Shown here one piece after another: positions 44,468-55,509 of a DNA stretch of 64,000 nt. This stretch comes from Mannheimia sp. USDA-ARS-USMARC-1261 (GTDB lineage: Bacteria; Pseudomonadota; Gammaproteobacteria; Enterobacterales; Pasteurellaceae): positions 124,001 through 188,000 of the forward strand of contig NZ_CP006942.1 of the NCBI RefSeq assembly GCF_000521605.1. Reading direction: 5' to 3'. Position numbers and translations under genes: made by a program. The notes beneath the pieces were generated by a model. It was not told the DNA's origin and made no database searches. It saw only the letters and a list, made by a program, of their open reading frames with translations. Positions within the stretch are counted from its first letter, which is position 1, and the number at the start of each line of letters is the position of its first letter.

Positions 44468-46594
44468 ATGGAAGCAAATCATCAAAGGAATGATCTTGGT
44501 TTAGTCGCTCTTACGATGTTAGCACAATATCATAATATTTCGCTTAATCCGGAAGAAATAAAACATAAATTTGATATTGATGGAAAAGGGCTTTCTTTAA
44601 CCTCTTGGCTTTTAGCCGCAAAATCGTTAGCGTTGAAAGCAAAACACATTAAAAAAGAGATTTCCCGCTTACATTTGGTTAATTTACCTGCCTTAGTTTG
44701 GCAAGATAACGGTAAACATTTTTTATTAGTAAAAGTGGATACCGATAATAACCGCTATTTAACTTACGATTTGGAAAAAGATACACCGCAAATTTTATCA
44801 CGAGACGAGTTTGAAGCTTGCTATCAAGGGCAGTTAATTCTGGTTACTTCCAGAGCCTCTGTCGTGGGGCAGTTAGCAAAATTTGATTTCACTTGGTTTA
44901 TTCCTGCGGTGATCAAATACCGAAAAATCTTTCTAGAAACCTTAATTGTTTCAATCTTTTTGCAAATTTTTGCTCTAATTACACCGCTATTCTTCCAAGT
45001 GGTAATGGATAAAGTATTGGTACATCGAGGTTTTTCAACCTTGAATATCATTACTGTTGCCTTAGCTATTGTGATCATATTTGAAATTGTATTAAGCGGT
45101 TTACGGACCTATATTTTTGCCCACAGTACCAGCCGGATTGACGTGGAATTAGGGGCTAAATTATTTCGGCATTTGTTATCGCTACCTATTTCTTATTTTG
45201 AGAACAGACGGGTTGGCGATACGGTTGCACGAGTTAGAGAATTAGATCAAATTCGGAATTTTCTTACCGGACAAGCATTAACTTCGGTCTTGGATTTACT
45301 GTTCTCTTTTGTCTTTTTTGCAGTGATGTGGTATTACAGCCCGAAATTAACCCTAGTAGTTCTCGGCTCATTACCCTGCTATATTTTATGGTCGATTTTT
45401 ATTAGTCCGATTTTAAGGCGACGTTTAGACGATAAATTTGCTCGAAGTGCTGATAACCAATCATTCTTGGTTGAATCAGTAACTGCTATCAATATGATTA
45501 AAGCTATGGCTGTTACTCCACAAATGACCGATACGTGGGATAAACAATTGGCAAGCTATGTTTCATCAAGTTTCCGTGTAACCGTATTGGCAACCATTGG
45601 GCAACAGGGAGTTCAGCTTATTCAAAAAACCGTAATGGTAATCAACCTTTGGTTGGGTGCACACTTAGTGATCTCAGGTGATCTTAGCATAGGACAATTA
45701 ATTGCCTTTAATATGCTTTCCGGGCAAGTGATTGCACCGGTAATCCGCTTGGCACAACTCTGGCAAGATTTCCAACAAGTTGGTATTTCTGTTACACGTT
45801 TAGGTGATGTTTTAAATTCCCCGACCGAACAATATCAAGGAAAATTATCACTACCTGAAATACAAGGCGACATCGCGTTTAAAAATATTCGTTTTAGATA
45901 TAAACCGGATGCTCCTACGATTTTAAATAATGTGAATTTAGAGATTAAAAAAGGGGAAGTAATCGGGATTGTTGGGCGTTCAGGTTCAGGTAAAAGTACA
46001 CTAACAAAATTACTTCAACGTTTTTATATTCCTGAAAACGGTCAGGTACTTATTGACGGGCACGATCTTGCATTAGCTGACCCAAACTGGCTACGCCGTC
46101 AAATCGGGGTGGTTTTGCAAGATAACGTCCTGTTAAACCGTAGTATCCGAGAAAATATAGCCCTATCCGAACCGGGAATGTCAATGGAACGTGTGATTTA
46201 TGCAGCAAAATTAGCTGGTGCTCATGATTTCATTTCAGAGCTACGTGAAGGTTATAACACTATTGTTGGTGAACAAGGCACAGGGCTTTCCGGCGGACAG
46301 CGGCAACGGATTGCGATTGCACGAGCTTTAGTGAACAACCCTAAAATCCTGATTTTTGATGAAGCGACTAGTGCTCTCGATTACGAATCTGAACATATTA
46401 TTATGAAAAATATGCAAAAAATATGCCAAGGAAGAACCGTGATTTTGATTGCACATCGGTTATCAACAGTCAAAAATGCCGACCGAATTATTGTGATGGA
46501 AAAAGGGGAAATTGTAGAACAAGGTAAGCATCACGAATTGCTGCAAAACAATAACGGGCTTTACTCCTACTTACATCAATTACAACTGAATTAA
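44468..46594 (+). CDS. lktB: leukotoxin type I secretion ABC transporter LktB
   Basis: Inner-membrane ATPase of the LktB-LktD-TolC type I secretion machine. 708 residues, as in M. haemolytica LktB. An N-terminal C39-like domain (about 1-130) lacks the catalytic Cys, as in HlyB; a membrane domain (about 150-430) follows; the nucleotide-binding domain has Walker [10 protein letters not shown] (near 504-512), signature LSGGQRQR and Walker [13 protein letters not shown]. The start at 44468 follows aaaggagac and gives the family N-terminus MEANHQRND. Confidence 0.96.
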   Translation: MEANHQRNDLGLVALTMLAQYHNISLNPEEIKHKFDIDGKGLSLTSWLLAAKSLALKAKHIKKEISRLHLVNLPALVWQDNGKHFLLVKVDTDNNRYLTYDLEKDTPQILSRDEFEACYQGQLILVTSRASVVGQLAKFDFTWFIPAVIKYRKIFLETLIVSIFLQIFALITPLFFQVVMDKVLVHRGFSTLNIITVALAIVIIFEIVLSGLRTYIFAHSTSRIDVELGAKLFRHLLSLPISYFENRRVGDTVARVRELDQIRNFLTGQALTSVLDLLFSFVFFAVMWYYSPKLTLVVLGSLPCYILWSIFISPILRRRLDDKFARSADNQSFLVESVTAINMIKAMAVTPQMTDTWDKQLASYVSSSFRVTVLATIGQQGVQLIQKTVMVINLWLGAHLVISGDLSIGQLIAFNMLSGQVIAPVIRLAQLWQDFQQVGISVTRLGDVLNSPTEQYQGKLSLPEIQGDIAFKNIRFRYKPDAPTILNNVNLEIKKGEVIGIVGRSGSGKSTLTKLLQRFYIPENGQVLIDGHDLALADPNWLRRQIGVVLQDNVLLNRSIRENIALSEPGMSMERVIYAAKLAGAHDFISELREGYNTIVGEQGTGLSGGQRQRIAIARALVNNPKILIFDEATSALDYESEHIIMKNMQKICQGRTVILIAHRLSTVKNADRIIVMEKGEIVEQGKHHELLQNNNGLYSYLHQLQLN

Positions 46595-46605
46595 GAAGGA
46601 AAACA

Positions 46606-48042
46606 ATGAAAATATGGCTTAGTGGTATTTATGAATTTTTCCTACGCTATAAAAATATTTGGGTAGAAGTATGGAAAATTCGTAAAGAATTAGACCACCC
46701 AAACAGAAAAAAAGATGAAAGTGAGTTTTTACCGGCACATTTAGAGCTGATTGAAACCCCGGTTTCTAAAAAGCCACGCCTAATTGCCTATTTAATTATG
46801 CTGTTTTTAGCGGTGGCAATTGTGCTTGCAAGTGTCAGTAAAGTGGAAATTGTGGCAACTGCACCCGGTAAATTAACCTTTAGTGGTAGAAGTAAAGAAA
46901 TTAAACCGATTGAAAATACGATCGTACAAGAAATTTTTGTTAAGGACGGGCAATTTGTAGAAAAAGGTCAATTATTAGTCAGTTTAACTGCTTTGGGCTC
47001 TGATGCAGATATCAAAAAGACCATTACTTCACTCTCTTTGGCAAAACTAGAGAACTATCGCTACCAAACCCTACTTACTGCCATTGAAAAAGAGTCATTA
47101 CCGGTTATCGATTTATCCAACACTGAATTTAAAGATTCATCGGAGGAAGACAGGTTACGTATTAAGCATTTAATCGAAGAGCAATACACGACTTGGCAAA
47201 AACAAAAAACGCAGAAAACTTTAGCTTATAAACGTAAAGATGCAGAAAAACAGACCATATCTGCTTACGTTCGTAAATATGAAGGTGCAACTCGTATTGA
47301 GCAAGAAAAGTTAAAGGACTTTAGAAAACTTTATCAACAAAAGTCTTTATCTAAACACGAACTTCTCTCGCAAGAAAATAAAGCCATCGAAGCACAAAAC
47401 GAGTTGGCGGTTTATCGTTCAAAATTAAATGAATTAGAAAGTGATCTTCTCAATGTGAAAGAAGAACTTGAATTGATCACACAATTCTTTAAAAGCGATG
47501 TATTGGAAAAATTAAAACAGCATATTGAAAATGAGCGTCAGCTCCGGCTTGAGTTGGAAAAAAATGACCAACGTAGACAAGCTTCTATGATCAGAGCTCC
47601 GGTTTCCGGTACGGTGCAACAGCTGAAAATTCATACTATAGGTGGTGTTGTTACCACAGCTGAAACCTTGATGATTATTGTGCCGGAAGATGATGTATTA
47701 GAAGCTACCGCTCTGATTCAAAACAAAGATATCGGCTTTGTTGCTGCAGGGCAAGAAGTGATCATTAAAGTAGAAACTTTCCCTTATACCCGATACGGCT
47801 ATATTACCGGAAGGATTAAACACATCAGCCCGGATGCTATCGAACAACCTAATTTAGGATTGGTGTTTAATGCAACTATCAGTATAGACAAACAAGCACT
47901 CTCATCTCCGGACGGTCATAAAATAGAGCTTGGCTCAGGTATGACGATTACCGCTGAAATCAAAACAGGTGAGCGAAGTGTAATGAGTTATTTGCTCAGT
48001 CCATTAGAAGAATCTGTTACAGAAAGTTTAAGGGAACGCTAA
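46606..48042 (+). CDS. lktD: leukotoxin secretion membrane-fusion protein LktD
   Basis: Periplasmic adaptor of the type I secretion machine. 478 residues, the exact HlyD/LktD size. A cytoplasmic N-terminal tail (1-57), one membrane helix (about 58-80, AYLIMLFLAVAIVLASV), a lipoyl/barrel half, a long coiled coil (about 170-315) and the HlyD C-terminal domain with IRAPVSGTVQQLKIHTIGG are visible. No tolC is in the window; the outer-membrane channel is encoded elsewhere in related species. Confidence 0.96.
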   Translation: MKIWLSGIYEFFLRYKNIWVEVWKIRKELDHPNRKKDESEFLPAHLELIETPVSKKPRLIAYLIMLFLAVAIVLASVSKVEIVATAPGKLTFSGRSKEIKPIENTIVQEIFVKDGQFVEKGQLLVSLTALGSDADIKKTITSLSLAKLENYRYQTLLTAIEKESLPVIDLSNTEFKDSSEEDRLRIKHLIEEQYTTWQKQKTQKTLAYKRKDAEKQTISAYVRKYEGATRIEQEKLKDFRKLYQQKSLSKHELLSQENKAIEAQNELAVYRSKLNELESDLLNVKEELELITQFFKSDVLEKLKQHIENERQLRLELEKNDQRRQASMIRAPVSGTVQQLKIHTIGGVVTTAETLMIIVPEDDVLEATALIQNKDIGFVAAGQEVIIKVETFPYTRYGYITGRIKHISPDAIEQPNLGLVFNATISIDKQALSSPDGHKIELGSGMTITAEIKTGERSVMSYLLSPLEESVTESLRER

Positions 48043-48055
48043 ATCGAACCTAAAC

Positions 48056-48099
48056 AAAGCCATAATAGCCATTTTGCAGCTGTTATGGCTTTACTTTTA
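48056..48099 (+). terminator. terminator of the lkt operon
   Basis: aaagccataa (48056-48065) pairs with ttatggcttt (48083-48092) and is followed by a T-rich tail. The rest of the gap to 48263 holds one exact uptake signal (48129-48137) and the presumed ABC promoter. Confidence 0.85.
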
Positions 48100-48263
48100 T
48101 ATGCATAAATAGATAGATTTTTAGCATCACAAGCGGTTAAAAAAAGAGGTTTTTTACACTTTTATAACAAATCGTTCTATATCAAAATTTCTAATTCTTT
48201 TCTTTTATAGACAATTTCCTCTATTTTTTCTGCATCCAAAATAAACAATTAAAAAGAGGATTT

Positions 48264-49049
48264 ATGAGCCTTATTGTTACTGATCTTTCTCTTGGCTATG
48301 AGAAAAACAGGCAAACCAAGACAATTTTGCAAGATGTGAATTTTGAGGTAAATAGCGGTACGCTGACTTCTATTTTAGGTCCGAGCGGTGTGGGTAAATC
48401 ATCATTACTGCGTGTGATTGCTGGTTTAGATAAACCATTAAGTGGTAATGTCGCATTGTTTGGGGAACAAATCAGCCAGCCACACCCGGATGTTGGTTTT
48501 GTGTTCCAATCTGCCACATTATTGCCTTGGCTTTCGGTCAGAAATAATGTGGCATTTGGGCTGGATTTTAAATGCCGCACGCCACTTTCAAAAGCAGATA
48601 TTCAAAAACGGGTAGAAGAAGCATTAGAGGAAGTCGGTTTAAGCCACGCTATTGATGCGATGCCGCACGAACTTTCGGGCGGTATGGCTCAGCGTGTGAA
48701 TTTAGCTCGAGCTTTAGCTCGTCAGCCGAAAGTGATTTTGCTTGATGAGCCGTTTTCTGCCCTTGATGAAGTCATTCGCAGCCAAATGCAAACCTTATTA
48801 CACGATATTGTTCGTTACCATAATGCCGCGGCAATTATGGTAACGCACGATATTGATGAAGCCTTATTAGTTTCTGATGATGTGCTATTACTTGGCGGCA
48901 CGCCTGCTCATATTGTTGGGAAATGGTATTTGTCTTATCCATTCCCTCGTACCGATTTGCTTAGTTTAAATCATATTCGAGTGGATATTTTACAATCTCT
49001 CAAGCAGTCTCAGCAGACAAATCAGCCAGAGATTGATTTCGTGATTTAG
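48264..49049 (+). CDS. ABC importer ATPase (Ssu/Tau/Nrt type)
   Basis: ATP-binding subunit of 261 residues with Walker A GPSGVGKSS (39-47), Q-loop VGFVFQSATLLPW, signature LSGGMAQRV and Walker B VILLDEPFSALDE, then the switch HDIDEA. The short form and the LLPWLSVRNNV loop are typical of nitrate/sulfonate/taurine importers. It is the first gene of a four-gene rightward unit (ATPase, binding protein, permease, flavoenzyme). Confidence 0.88.
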   Translation: MSLIVTDLSLGYEKNRQTKTILQDVNFEVNSGTLTSILGPSGVGKSSLLRVIAGLDKPLSGNVALFGEQISQPHPDVGFVFQSATLLPWLSVRNNVAFGLDFKCRTPLSKADIQKRVEEALEEVGLSHAIDAMPHELSGGMAQRVNLARALARQPKVILLDEPFSALDEVIRSQMQTLLHDIVRYHNAAAIMVTHDIDEALLVSDDVLLLGGTPAHIVGKWYLSYPFPRTDLLSLNHIRVDILQSLKQSQQTNQPEIDFVI

Positions 49050-49057
49050 GGGGATTT

Positions 49058-50224
49058 ATGGATCAGCAACGCAGAGATTTTATGAAATTACTCAGCCTGT
49101 TTTCGGTTGCAGGGAGCTTTCCGTTATTACAAGCCTGTGAGCAGGTGCAAAAAAATGCGGAAAATCGACCGCTTGTGATTGGCTATTTGCCGATTACCGA
49201 TGCAACCCCTTTGCTTGTCGCTCACGCGAAAGGATTATTTGAAAAGCACGGCGTGAAGGTCGAAAAGCCGGTGATGTTCCGCAGTTGGGCACAGTTGGTA
49301 GAAGCCTTTTTAAGCGGCAATGTGAATGTGGTGCACCTGCTTTCGCCGATGAGTTTATGGGCGAAATATGGGGCAAATGCTCCGGTGAAAGCGGTGATGT
49401 GGAATCACTTAGCAGGTTCAGCTCTCACGGTTCGCCCTGAAATTAATAGCATTGCAGAGTTATCGGGCAAAACGGTAGCAATTCCGTTTTGGTATTCGAT
49501 TCACAACATCGTATTGCAACGTTTATTGCGTGAAAATGGATTGAAAATTACCGAAAAAGAGCCGAAAAGCGGTGAAGTGCGTTTAAGTGTAATGGCTCCT
49601 TCTGATATGGTGGCGGCACTTGCAAGTGAAGCTATTTCTGGCTTTATTGTTGCAGAACCTTTCAATGCATTAGCAGAAGCTAAAGGGGTCGGCAAAGTAC
49701 TGCGTTTTAGCGGCGATGTGTGGAAAGATCACGCCTGTTGCTTAACCTTAATGCACGAATACGACATTCAACATCGCCCCGAATGGGTGCAAAAAGTGGT
49801 GAATGCTTTAACCGAAGCTCAGGTTTTTACTCTCGCCAACCGTGCGGAAACTGCTAAATTATTGGCTAGAGGCAGTGGCTATACGCCGCACGATCAAAAA
49901 GTGTTGGAAAACGTACTAGCCCCAAGTCAAGCACAGATGGATAAATATGTGGAAACGGGGGCGATTGTTAATCCGCATTGGCACCAAGAACGCATTGGTT
50001 TTCAACCTTATCCGTTTGATTCTTATATGGAAGAGTTGGTGAAAATGCTGAAAGAAACACACATCGCAGGCAATAACGCCTTCTTACAACCGCTTGATCC
50101 TGTAGAAGCCGCAAAAGCGATTAACGAACCAAAGTTTGTGCGAAAAGCGATTGAAGAAGGAGGTTGGATTGAAACCTTCAACTTACAAGCAGGTTGGACA
50201 AGAACGGAAGAAATCAGCATATAG
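49058..50224 (+). CDS. NrtA/SsuA-like substrate-binding lipoprotein, possibly Tat-exported
   Basis: A 388-residue periplasmic binding protein of the NMT1/NrtA type (PLVIGYLPITDATPLLVAHAKGLFEKHGV; GKTVAIPFWYSIHNIVLQRLL; FIVAEPFNALAEA). The N-terminus has a twin-arginine motif QRRDFMK (4-10) and a lipobox LLQAC with Cys27, so it may be folded before export and then lipidated. The CmpA/NrtA-like group binds small anions, and SsuA-like members bind sulfonates. The ligand is not decidable from sequence alone. Confidence 0.82.
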   Translation: MDQQRRDFMKLLSLFSVAGSFPLLQACEQVQKNAENRPLVIGYLPITDATPLLVAHAKGLFEKHGVKVEKPVMFRSWAQLVEAFLSGNVNVVHLLSPMSLWAKYGANAPVKAVMWNHLAGSALTVRPEINSIAELSGKTVAIPFWYSIHNIVLQRLLRENGLKITEKEPKSGEVRLSVMAPSDMVAALASEAISGFIVAEPFNALAEAKGVGKVLRFSGDVWKDHACCLTLMHEYDIQHRPEWVQKVVNALTEAQVFTLANRAETAKLLARGSGYTPHDQKVLENVLAPSQAQMDKYVETGAIVNPHWHQERIGFQPYPFDSYMEELVKMLKETHIAGNNAFLQPLDPVEAAKAINEPKFVRKAIEEGGWIETFNLQAGWTRTEEISI

Positions 50225-50239
50225 AGATTAAGGAACAGT

Positions 50240-50983
50240 ATGAAACAGAAATATATTTATGGCTTAGCAGGTTTATTGCTACTGCTTTTAAGTTGGCAAT
50301 TAGGCACAACGTTATTAAGCCAAAGATTACCGATGGCATCAATGTTAGCTCCAGCCAAAACGTGGGAGAGTTTTGGTTGGCTGATTTCTTCGGGTGAAAT
50401 TTTTCCGCACTTATTGGCAAGTTTAAAAAGAATTGTTGTAGGATTAGCGGCAGCATTGTTAATTGGTGTACCCGTTGGGTTATTACTTGGCTTTTCCCGC
50501 CATTTGGAAATGCTTTGCACGCCATCATTTCAGCTGCTGAGAATGATTTCTCCACTTTCGTGGATGCCCATCATCGTAATGTTATTAGGCGTAGGTGATT
50601 TGCCGATCTATTTCTTACTCGCTTTTGCAACGGTATGGTCATTAATTATTTCCACCGCCTCAGGGGTGAAAAATATCGACTCGCAATGGCTACAACTGGG
50701 TAAAGTGATGTCAGCCTCTCGCAAAGAATTGTTGTGTAAAATTGTTGTGCCTGCTATTACAGGACACGTTCTAACGGGCTTACGAGTGGCAGTTGGTATT
50801 GCGTGGGTGGTGCTTGTACCTTGTGAAATGTTAGGCGTAAACGAAGGCTTAGGCTATTTCATTTTAGACACTCGCGATAGATTAGCCTATTCTGAATTAA
50901 TGGCAGTAATTGTCATCATTGGCTTAATTGGCTGGGCATTGGATAGTTTAATTCGCTTAGCGTTAGCGAAAGGCGGAAAATAA
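50240..50983 (+). CDS. ABC importer permease (Ssu/Tau/Nrt type)
   Basis: A 247-residue inner-membrane permease with about six helices and the ATPase-coupling loop RKELLCKIVVPAITGHVLTGLR (EAA-type region). The size and the motif SPLSWMPIIVMLLGVGD fit the SsuC/NrtB/TauC family. Only one permease gene is present, so it presumably works as a homodimer. Followed by an uptake-signal inverted repeat before the flavoenzyme gene. Confidence 0.88.
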   Translation: MKQKYIYGLAGLLLLLLSWQLGTTLLSQRLPMASMLAPAKTWESFGWLISSGEIFPHLLASLKRIVVGLAAALLIGVPVGLLLGFSRHLEMLCTPSFQLLRMISPLSWMPIIVMLLGVGDLPIYFLLAFATVWSLIISTASGVKNIDSQWLQLGKVMSASRKELLCKIVVPAITGHVLTGLRVAVGIAWVVLVPCEMLGVNEGLGYFILDTRDRLAYSELMAVIVIIGLIGWALDSLIRLALAKGGK

Positions 50984-50994
50984 TTTCATCATTT

Positions 50995-51041
50995 ACAAGC
51001 GGTTGTTTTTTGCAAAAAAATTGCAAAATATAACCGCTTGT
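50995..51041. terminator. uptake-signal inverted repeat after the ABC permease gene
   Basis: Two exact uptake signals in opposite orientation, acaagcggt (50995-51003) and accgcttgt (51033-51041), with matching inner bases (tgcaaaaaaattgca core). It probably reduces, rather than fully blocks, reading into the flavoenzyme gene. Confidence 0.72.
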
Positions 51042-51140
51042 TTATTCCAAAAAAGCATATTACTTTCCTTTCTTTTATTTCATCGCAATAAAAAAGCCTA
51101 TTAAGATAACCTTAATAACACATTATAAGGGGTAAACACA

Positions 51141-52199
51141 ATGTCAGTACTTTCGACATCTTTTATTGAATGGCTGCAAGAACACGCAGAGAGTTTAGAT
51201 CAATCTAACCAGCACGCTGATTTGTTAATTCGCAAAATTGCGGCTGAAAATCTGTTCAAAATTGGGGTGCCGACAGAATTGGGGGGCAATGGCGGTAATT
51301 TAGTTGATGCGATTAAAGCGATTTCTGAGCTGGGTAATCACTCATTAGTGGCGGCTTTTGTTTCGTGGGGACATCGTACTTTTATTGAGCATATTATTGC
51401 TTCGAAAAATCCTATTCCTAGAGAAATCTATTTGGCAGATTTGCTGAGTGGCAATTTAACTGCCGGCACTGGGTTATCGAACGCGATGAAATTTCTGGCT
51501 GGCATCGAAGAGTTAAATGTCAAAATTAGTGAAGAAAACGGCAAACGTTATTTAAATGGTCGCCTGCCGTGGGTAACGAATTTACGTTCAGACCGCTTTG
51601 TAGCAAGTTTTGTGGCGGGTTTTGAAGATGAGCGTAAACCGATTGTGATTGCGATTCCTTCTACGGCTCAAGGTTTAACCCGCACCAAAGAATTGGAGTT
51701 TATGTCGTTACAAGGGACGAATACTACCGCTCTCATATTTGAAAATGTGGAATTACTAGATGAATGGATTCTGGCTGATAACGCTCCGGAGTTTTTAGCA
51801 GCAACTCGCCCTGCGTTCTTAGGTTTACAATTTGGTTTACCCTTTGGTTTAGTGGAAAAAAGTTTAGCGGAAATTGAAAAATTGCTCTCATTCCGAGCGA
51901 TTCTCACTTCTGAATGGCAAACTCAAGTTGATGCTTTAAACGATATTAAAACTCGTCTATTTAATGGCTTAAATGACGAAGGCTATTTCGTTCGCCACCC
52001 GAAAGAGCTATTTCAAGCCAGAATCGATATTGTGAATGTGGTTGCACAAGCCATTTTGTTAGAACTACAAGCCAGTGGTGGGCGTGGCTATTTGAAAAAT
52101 GATACCTCAGGCTTCAGCCGCCGCTGGAAAGAAGCCGCATTCTTACCCGTTGTTACCCCAAGTGCAGTGCAGTTAAGAATGGTATTGGCGAATTGTTAA
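51141..52199 (+). CDS. acyl-CoA-dehydrogenase-like flavoprotein
   Basis: A 352-residue protein with the three-part acyl-CoA dehydrogenase layout: N-terminal helices (about 1-105, with GVPTELGGNGG), a central barrel (TAGTGLSNAM, GRLPWVTNLRSDRF, QGTNTTALIFENV) and C-terminal helices ending GGRGYLKNDTSGFSRRW. Shorter than true dehydrogenases (about 380-390), and no clear catalytic Glu is evident. Relatives near Ssu-type importers, such as SfnB/DszC types, are FMN-dependent oxygenases or oxidases acting on sulfur compounds. Here it follows such an importer, so organosulfur use is a hypothesis. Start at 51141 behind aggggta. Confidence 0.72.
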   Translation: MSVLSTSFIEWLQEHAESLDQSNQHADLLIRKIAAENLFKIGVPTELGGNGGNLVDAIKAISELGNHSLVAAFVSWGHRTFIEHIIASKNPIPREIYLADLLSGNLTAGTGLSNAMKFLAGIEELNVKISEENGKRYLNGRLPWVTNLRSDRFVASFVAGFEDERKPIVIAIPSTAQGLTRTKELEFMSLQGTNTTALIFENVELLDEWILADNAPEFLAATRPAFLGLQFGLPFGLVEKSLAEIEKLLSFRAILTSEWQTQVDALNDIKTRLFNGLNDEGYFVRHPKELFQARIDIVNVVAQAILLELQASGGRGYLKNDTSGFSRRWKEAAFLPVVTPSAVQLRMVLANC

Positions 52200-52206
52200 G
52201 AAATGG

Positions 52207-52231
52207 AGAGGCAAATGTTTGCCTCTTTTTT
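52207..52231 (+). terminator. terminator after the flavoprotein gene
   Basis: agaggcaaa and tttgcctct form a 9-bp perfect stem with a 2-base loop followed by a T-run. Confidence 0.88.
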
Positions 52232-52271
52232 ATTTGCAAAAAATGAGATAAAAAGAACCGCTTGTAGATAT

Positions 52272-52296
52272 AAAAAAGGACGCATTGAAAGCGTCC
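52272..52296 (-). terminator. terminator after the AhpD-like gene
   Basis: ggacgc and gcgtcc pair around a 7-base loop; on the minus strand a T-run follows. An exact uptake signal (52257-52265) adjoins it. Together with the rightward terminator it separates the convergent genes. Confidence 0.75.
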
Positions 52297-52315
52297 TAAT
52301 TTGATTTGATCCCTA

Positions 52316-52861
52316 TTACGCAAAAGGCTGTAGCTCTGGGTTAATTGGAGTTTCTGCAATGTTGTTTACATAGTTGCATAACGTTGCCAAACTCACACCT
52401 AAAATCACGTCAATTGCATTTTGTTGATTATAACCTACAGCAAAAAACTCATTGAGTTGTGCTTCAGTCAATTTTGCTTTTTGTAGCATTACTGCAAGAG
52501 TGAAACGAGCTAAAGTGTCTAATTTATCATCAGAATCAATGCGAGAGATTGCACGCAACGCATTTACGACTTCTTCAGGCATTTTTAACAATTTTAACGC
52601 GATTTTAGTATGACCTGCCACACAGAATCCACAACCGTTTACCACCGCTGCAGTAATTTGTACCACTTCACGTTCCTCAGCAGTTAAGCTGTTGCGACCG
52701 TTAATACCGCCTATTGTGCGGTAGGTTTCTAACGCAGTCGGGGCATTTGCTAACACGCCGATAAGATTTGGGATAAAGCCATTTGCTTGTTGTACCGCTT
52801 TTAATGCTTCTTGTGCGGCTTCCGGTGCAGATTCAATAGTGTGAATTTGAAATTTTGACAT
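52316..52861 (-). CDS. AhpD-like/carboxymuconolactone decarboxylase family protein
   Basis: A 181-residue all-helical protein with the AhpD-type redox site C77-x-x-C80-x3-H84 (NGCGFCVAGHTK), preceded by the acidic stretch AEERE (61-65) that forms the proton relay in AhpD. Such proteins act as thiol peroxidases or disulfide reductants. It faces the flavoprotein gene convergently and may detoxify peroxide from it, but a shared pathway is only inferred. The gene is monocistronic. Confidence 0.82.
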   Translation of the reverse strand: MSKFQIHTIESAPEAAQEALKAVQQANGFIPNLIGVLANAPTALETYRTIGGINGRNSLTAEEREVVQITAAVVNGCGFCVAGHTKIALKLLKMPEEVVNALRAISRIDSDDKLDTLARFTLAVMLQKAKLTEAQLNEFFAVGYNQQNAIDVILGVSLATLCNYVNNIAETPINPELQPFA

Positions 52862-52962
52862 AATTATTCCTTATCAATTTATGGGTTGAATAGGCTAATC
52901 ATAAATAAAACATTCTTCTACAACAAATCAAAATGACTATGTGATATAACTAAAAGATCTTA

Positions 52963-52992
52963 AAAGGGAGTATAGTTGCCGATACTCCCTTT
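52963..52992 (-). terminator. terminator after glpK
   Basis: aaagggagtat (52963-52973) pairs with atactcccttt (52982-52992) with an 8-base loop, just beyond the leftward glpK stop. Confidence 0.85.
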
Positions 52993-53013
52993 CTGTTTAG
53001 TTTAAGTTGGAAA

Positions 53014-54528
<1,515 letters not shown>

Positions 54529-55314
54529 TTACTCCTGAATATTTGCCGGAAGGTTTTTGTGAATAAGATTTTTATAGCCCCAAGCACCGAATAACGCACC
54601 GCAGATTGGAGCAACAATTGGAATAATGAAATAAGGGATTTCTTTACCGCCGGTGAGTGCAATTTCGCCCCAACCTGCAAGGAAAGCAAAGAGTTTAGGT
54701 CCAAAATCACGAGCCGGGTTCATCGCAAAGCCTGTTAATGGACCGGTTGCCCCACCGATAACAGCGATTAATAAACCAATGAGCAATGCCGCTAAGGCTT
54801 TATTTGGTAAGCCGTTTTTATCATCACCGATTGCTAAAATGGTAGACATTAACACGGCAGTAATCACAAATTCCACAATAAATGCCGTTAATAATGTAAT
54901 ATTTGGGTTGGGATAGGTTGAGAACACACCGGCAAAACCAACAGTTTCTCCTCGAACAAGACCTTGAGCTGCTTCGGCTGCTGCAAAGAGATCGCTATAC
55001 ATAAAATAGATAAGTGCAACAGAGCAAAAAGCACCTGCTACTTGAGCGATGATATAGGGTAGAATTTTGTGTTTTTCAAAACCGTAAAATGCAGCGAGTG
55101 CGATAGTTACAGCTGGGTTAAGGTGAGCACCGGAAATCCCGGCAGAAATATAAATTGCCATTGATACCCCAATGCCCCAAACAATTGCAATTTCCCATAA
55201 ACCGAAACTTGCACCAGCAACTTGTGCAGCCGCTACGCAGCCGGCACCAAAGAAGAGAATGAAAGCTGTACCGATAAATTCGCCGATACAAGCATTGCGT
55301 AAGGTTCTGTCCAT
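54529..55314 (-). CDS. glpF: glycerol uptake facilitator GlpF
   Basis: Inner-membrane aquaglyceroporin. The start at 55314 gives 261 residues beginning MDRTLRNACIGEFIG; an upstream in-frame extension of 30 residues has no family support. Both NPA boxes are present (GAHLNPAVT near 62-70 and GFAMNPARD near 200-208), with six membrane segments and two half-helices. A perfect CRP site lies about 120 bp upstream. Confidence 0.96.
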   Translation of the reverse strand: MDRTLRNACIGEFIGTAFILFFGAGCVAAAQVAGASFGLWEIAIVWGIGVSMAIYISAGISGAHLNPAVTIALAAFYGFEKHKILPYIIAQVAGAFCSVALIYFMYSDLFAAAEAAQGLVRGETVGFAGVFSTYPNPNITLLTAFIVEFVITAVLMSTILAIGDDKNGLPNKALAALLIGLLIAVIGGATGPLTGFAMNPARDFGPKLFAFLAGWGEIALTGGKEIPYFIIPIVAPICGALFGAWGYKNLIHKNLPANIQE

Positions 55315-55432
55315 AACGTTCCCCTTAAGAAGAAATGATTGAAAACCAATAAAGAAATGTTTGAAAATGAAAATATTTTCGAGCTGATATTGCCAAAACA
55401 CCATTTTTTAAGCAAATGGGAAATTTTAAATT

Positions 55433-55448
55433 TGTGAAATCCATCACA
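55433..55448. promoter_or_regulatory. perfect CRP site between glpF and crcB
   Basis: tgtgaaatccatcaca matches the CRP palindrome exactly. It lies in a 195-bp divergent gap, 119 bp before glpF and 62 bp before crcB. Control of glpFK by CRP is expected; an effect on crcB would be incidental. Confidence 0.85.
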
Positions 55449-55509
55449 TTATTTTTTTAAATCAACTATTTCTAGGTATAATTTTACAAATCATTTTTTA
55501 GGGCAAAAT

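Noticed and set aside
55449..55509. Possible fluoride riboswitch before crcB
   Set aside because: The expected conserved fluoride-aptamer core is absent; the leader is short and AT-rich.
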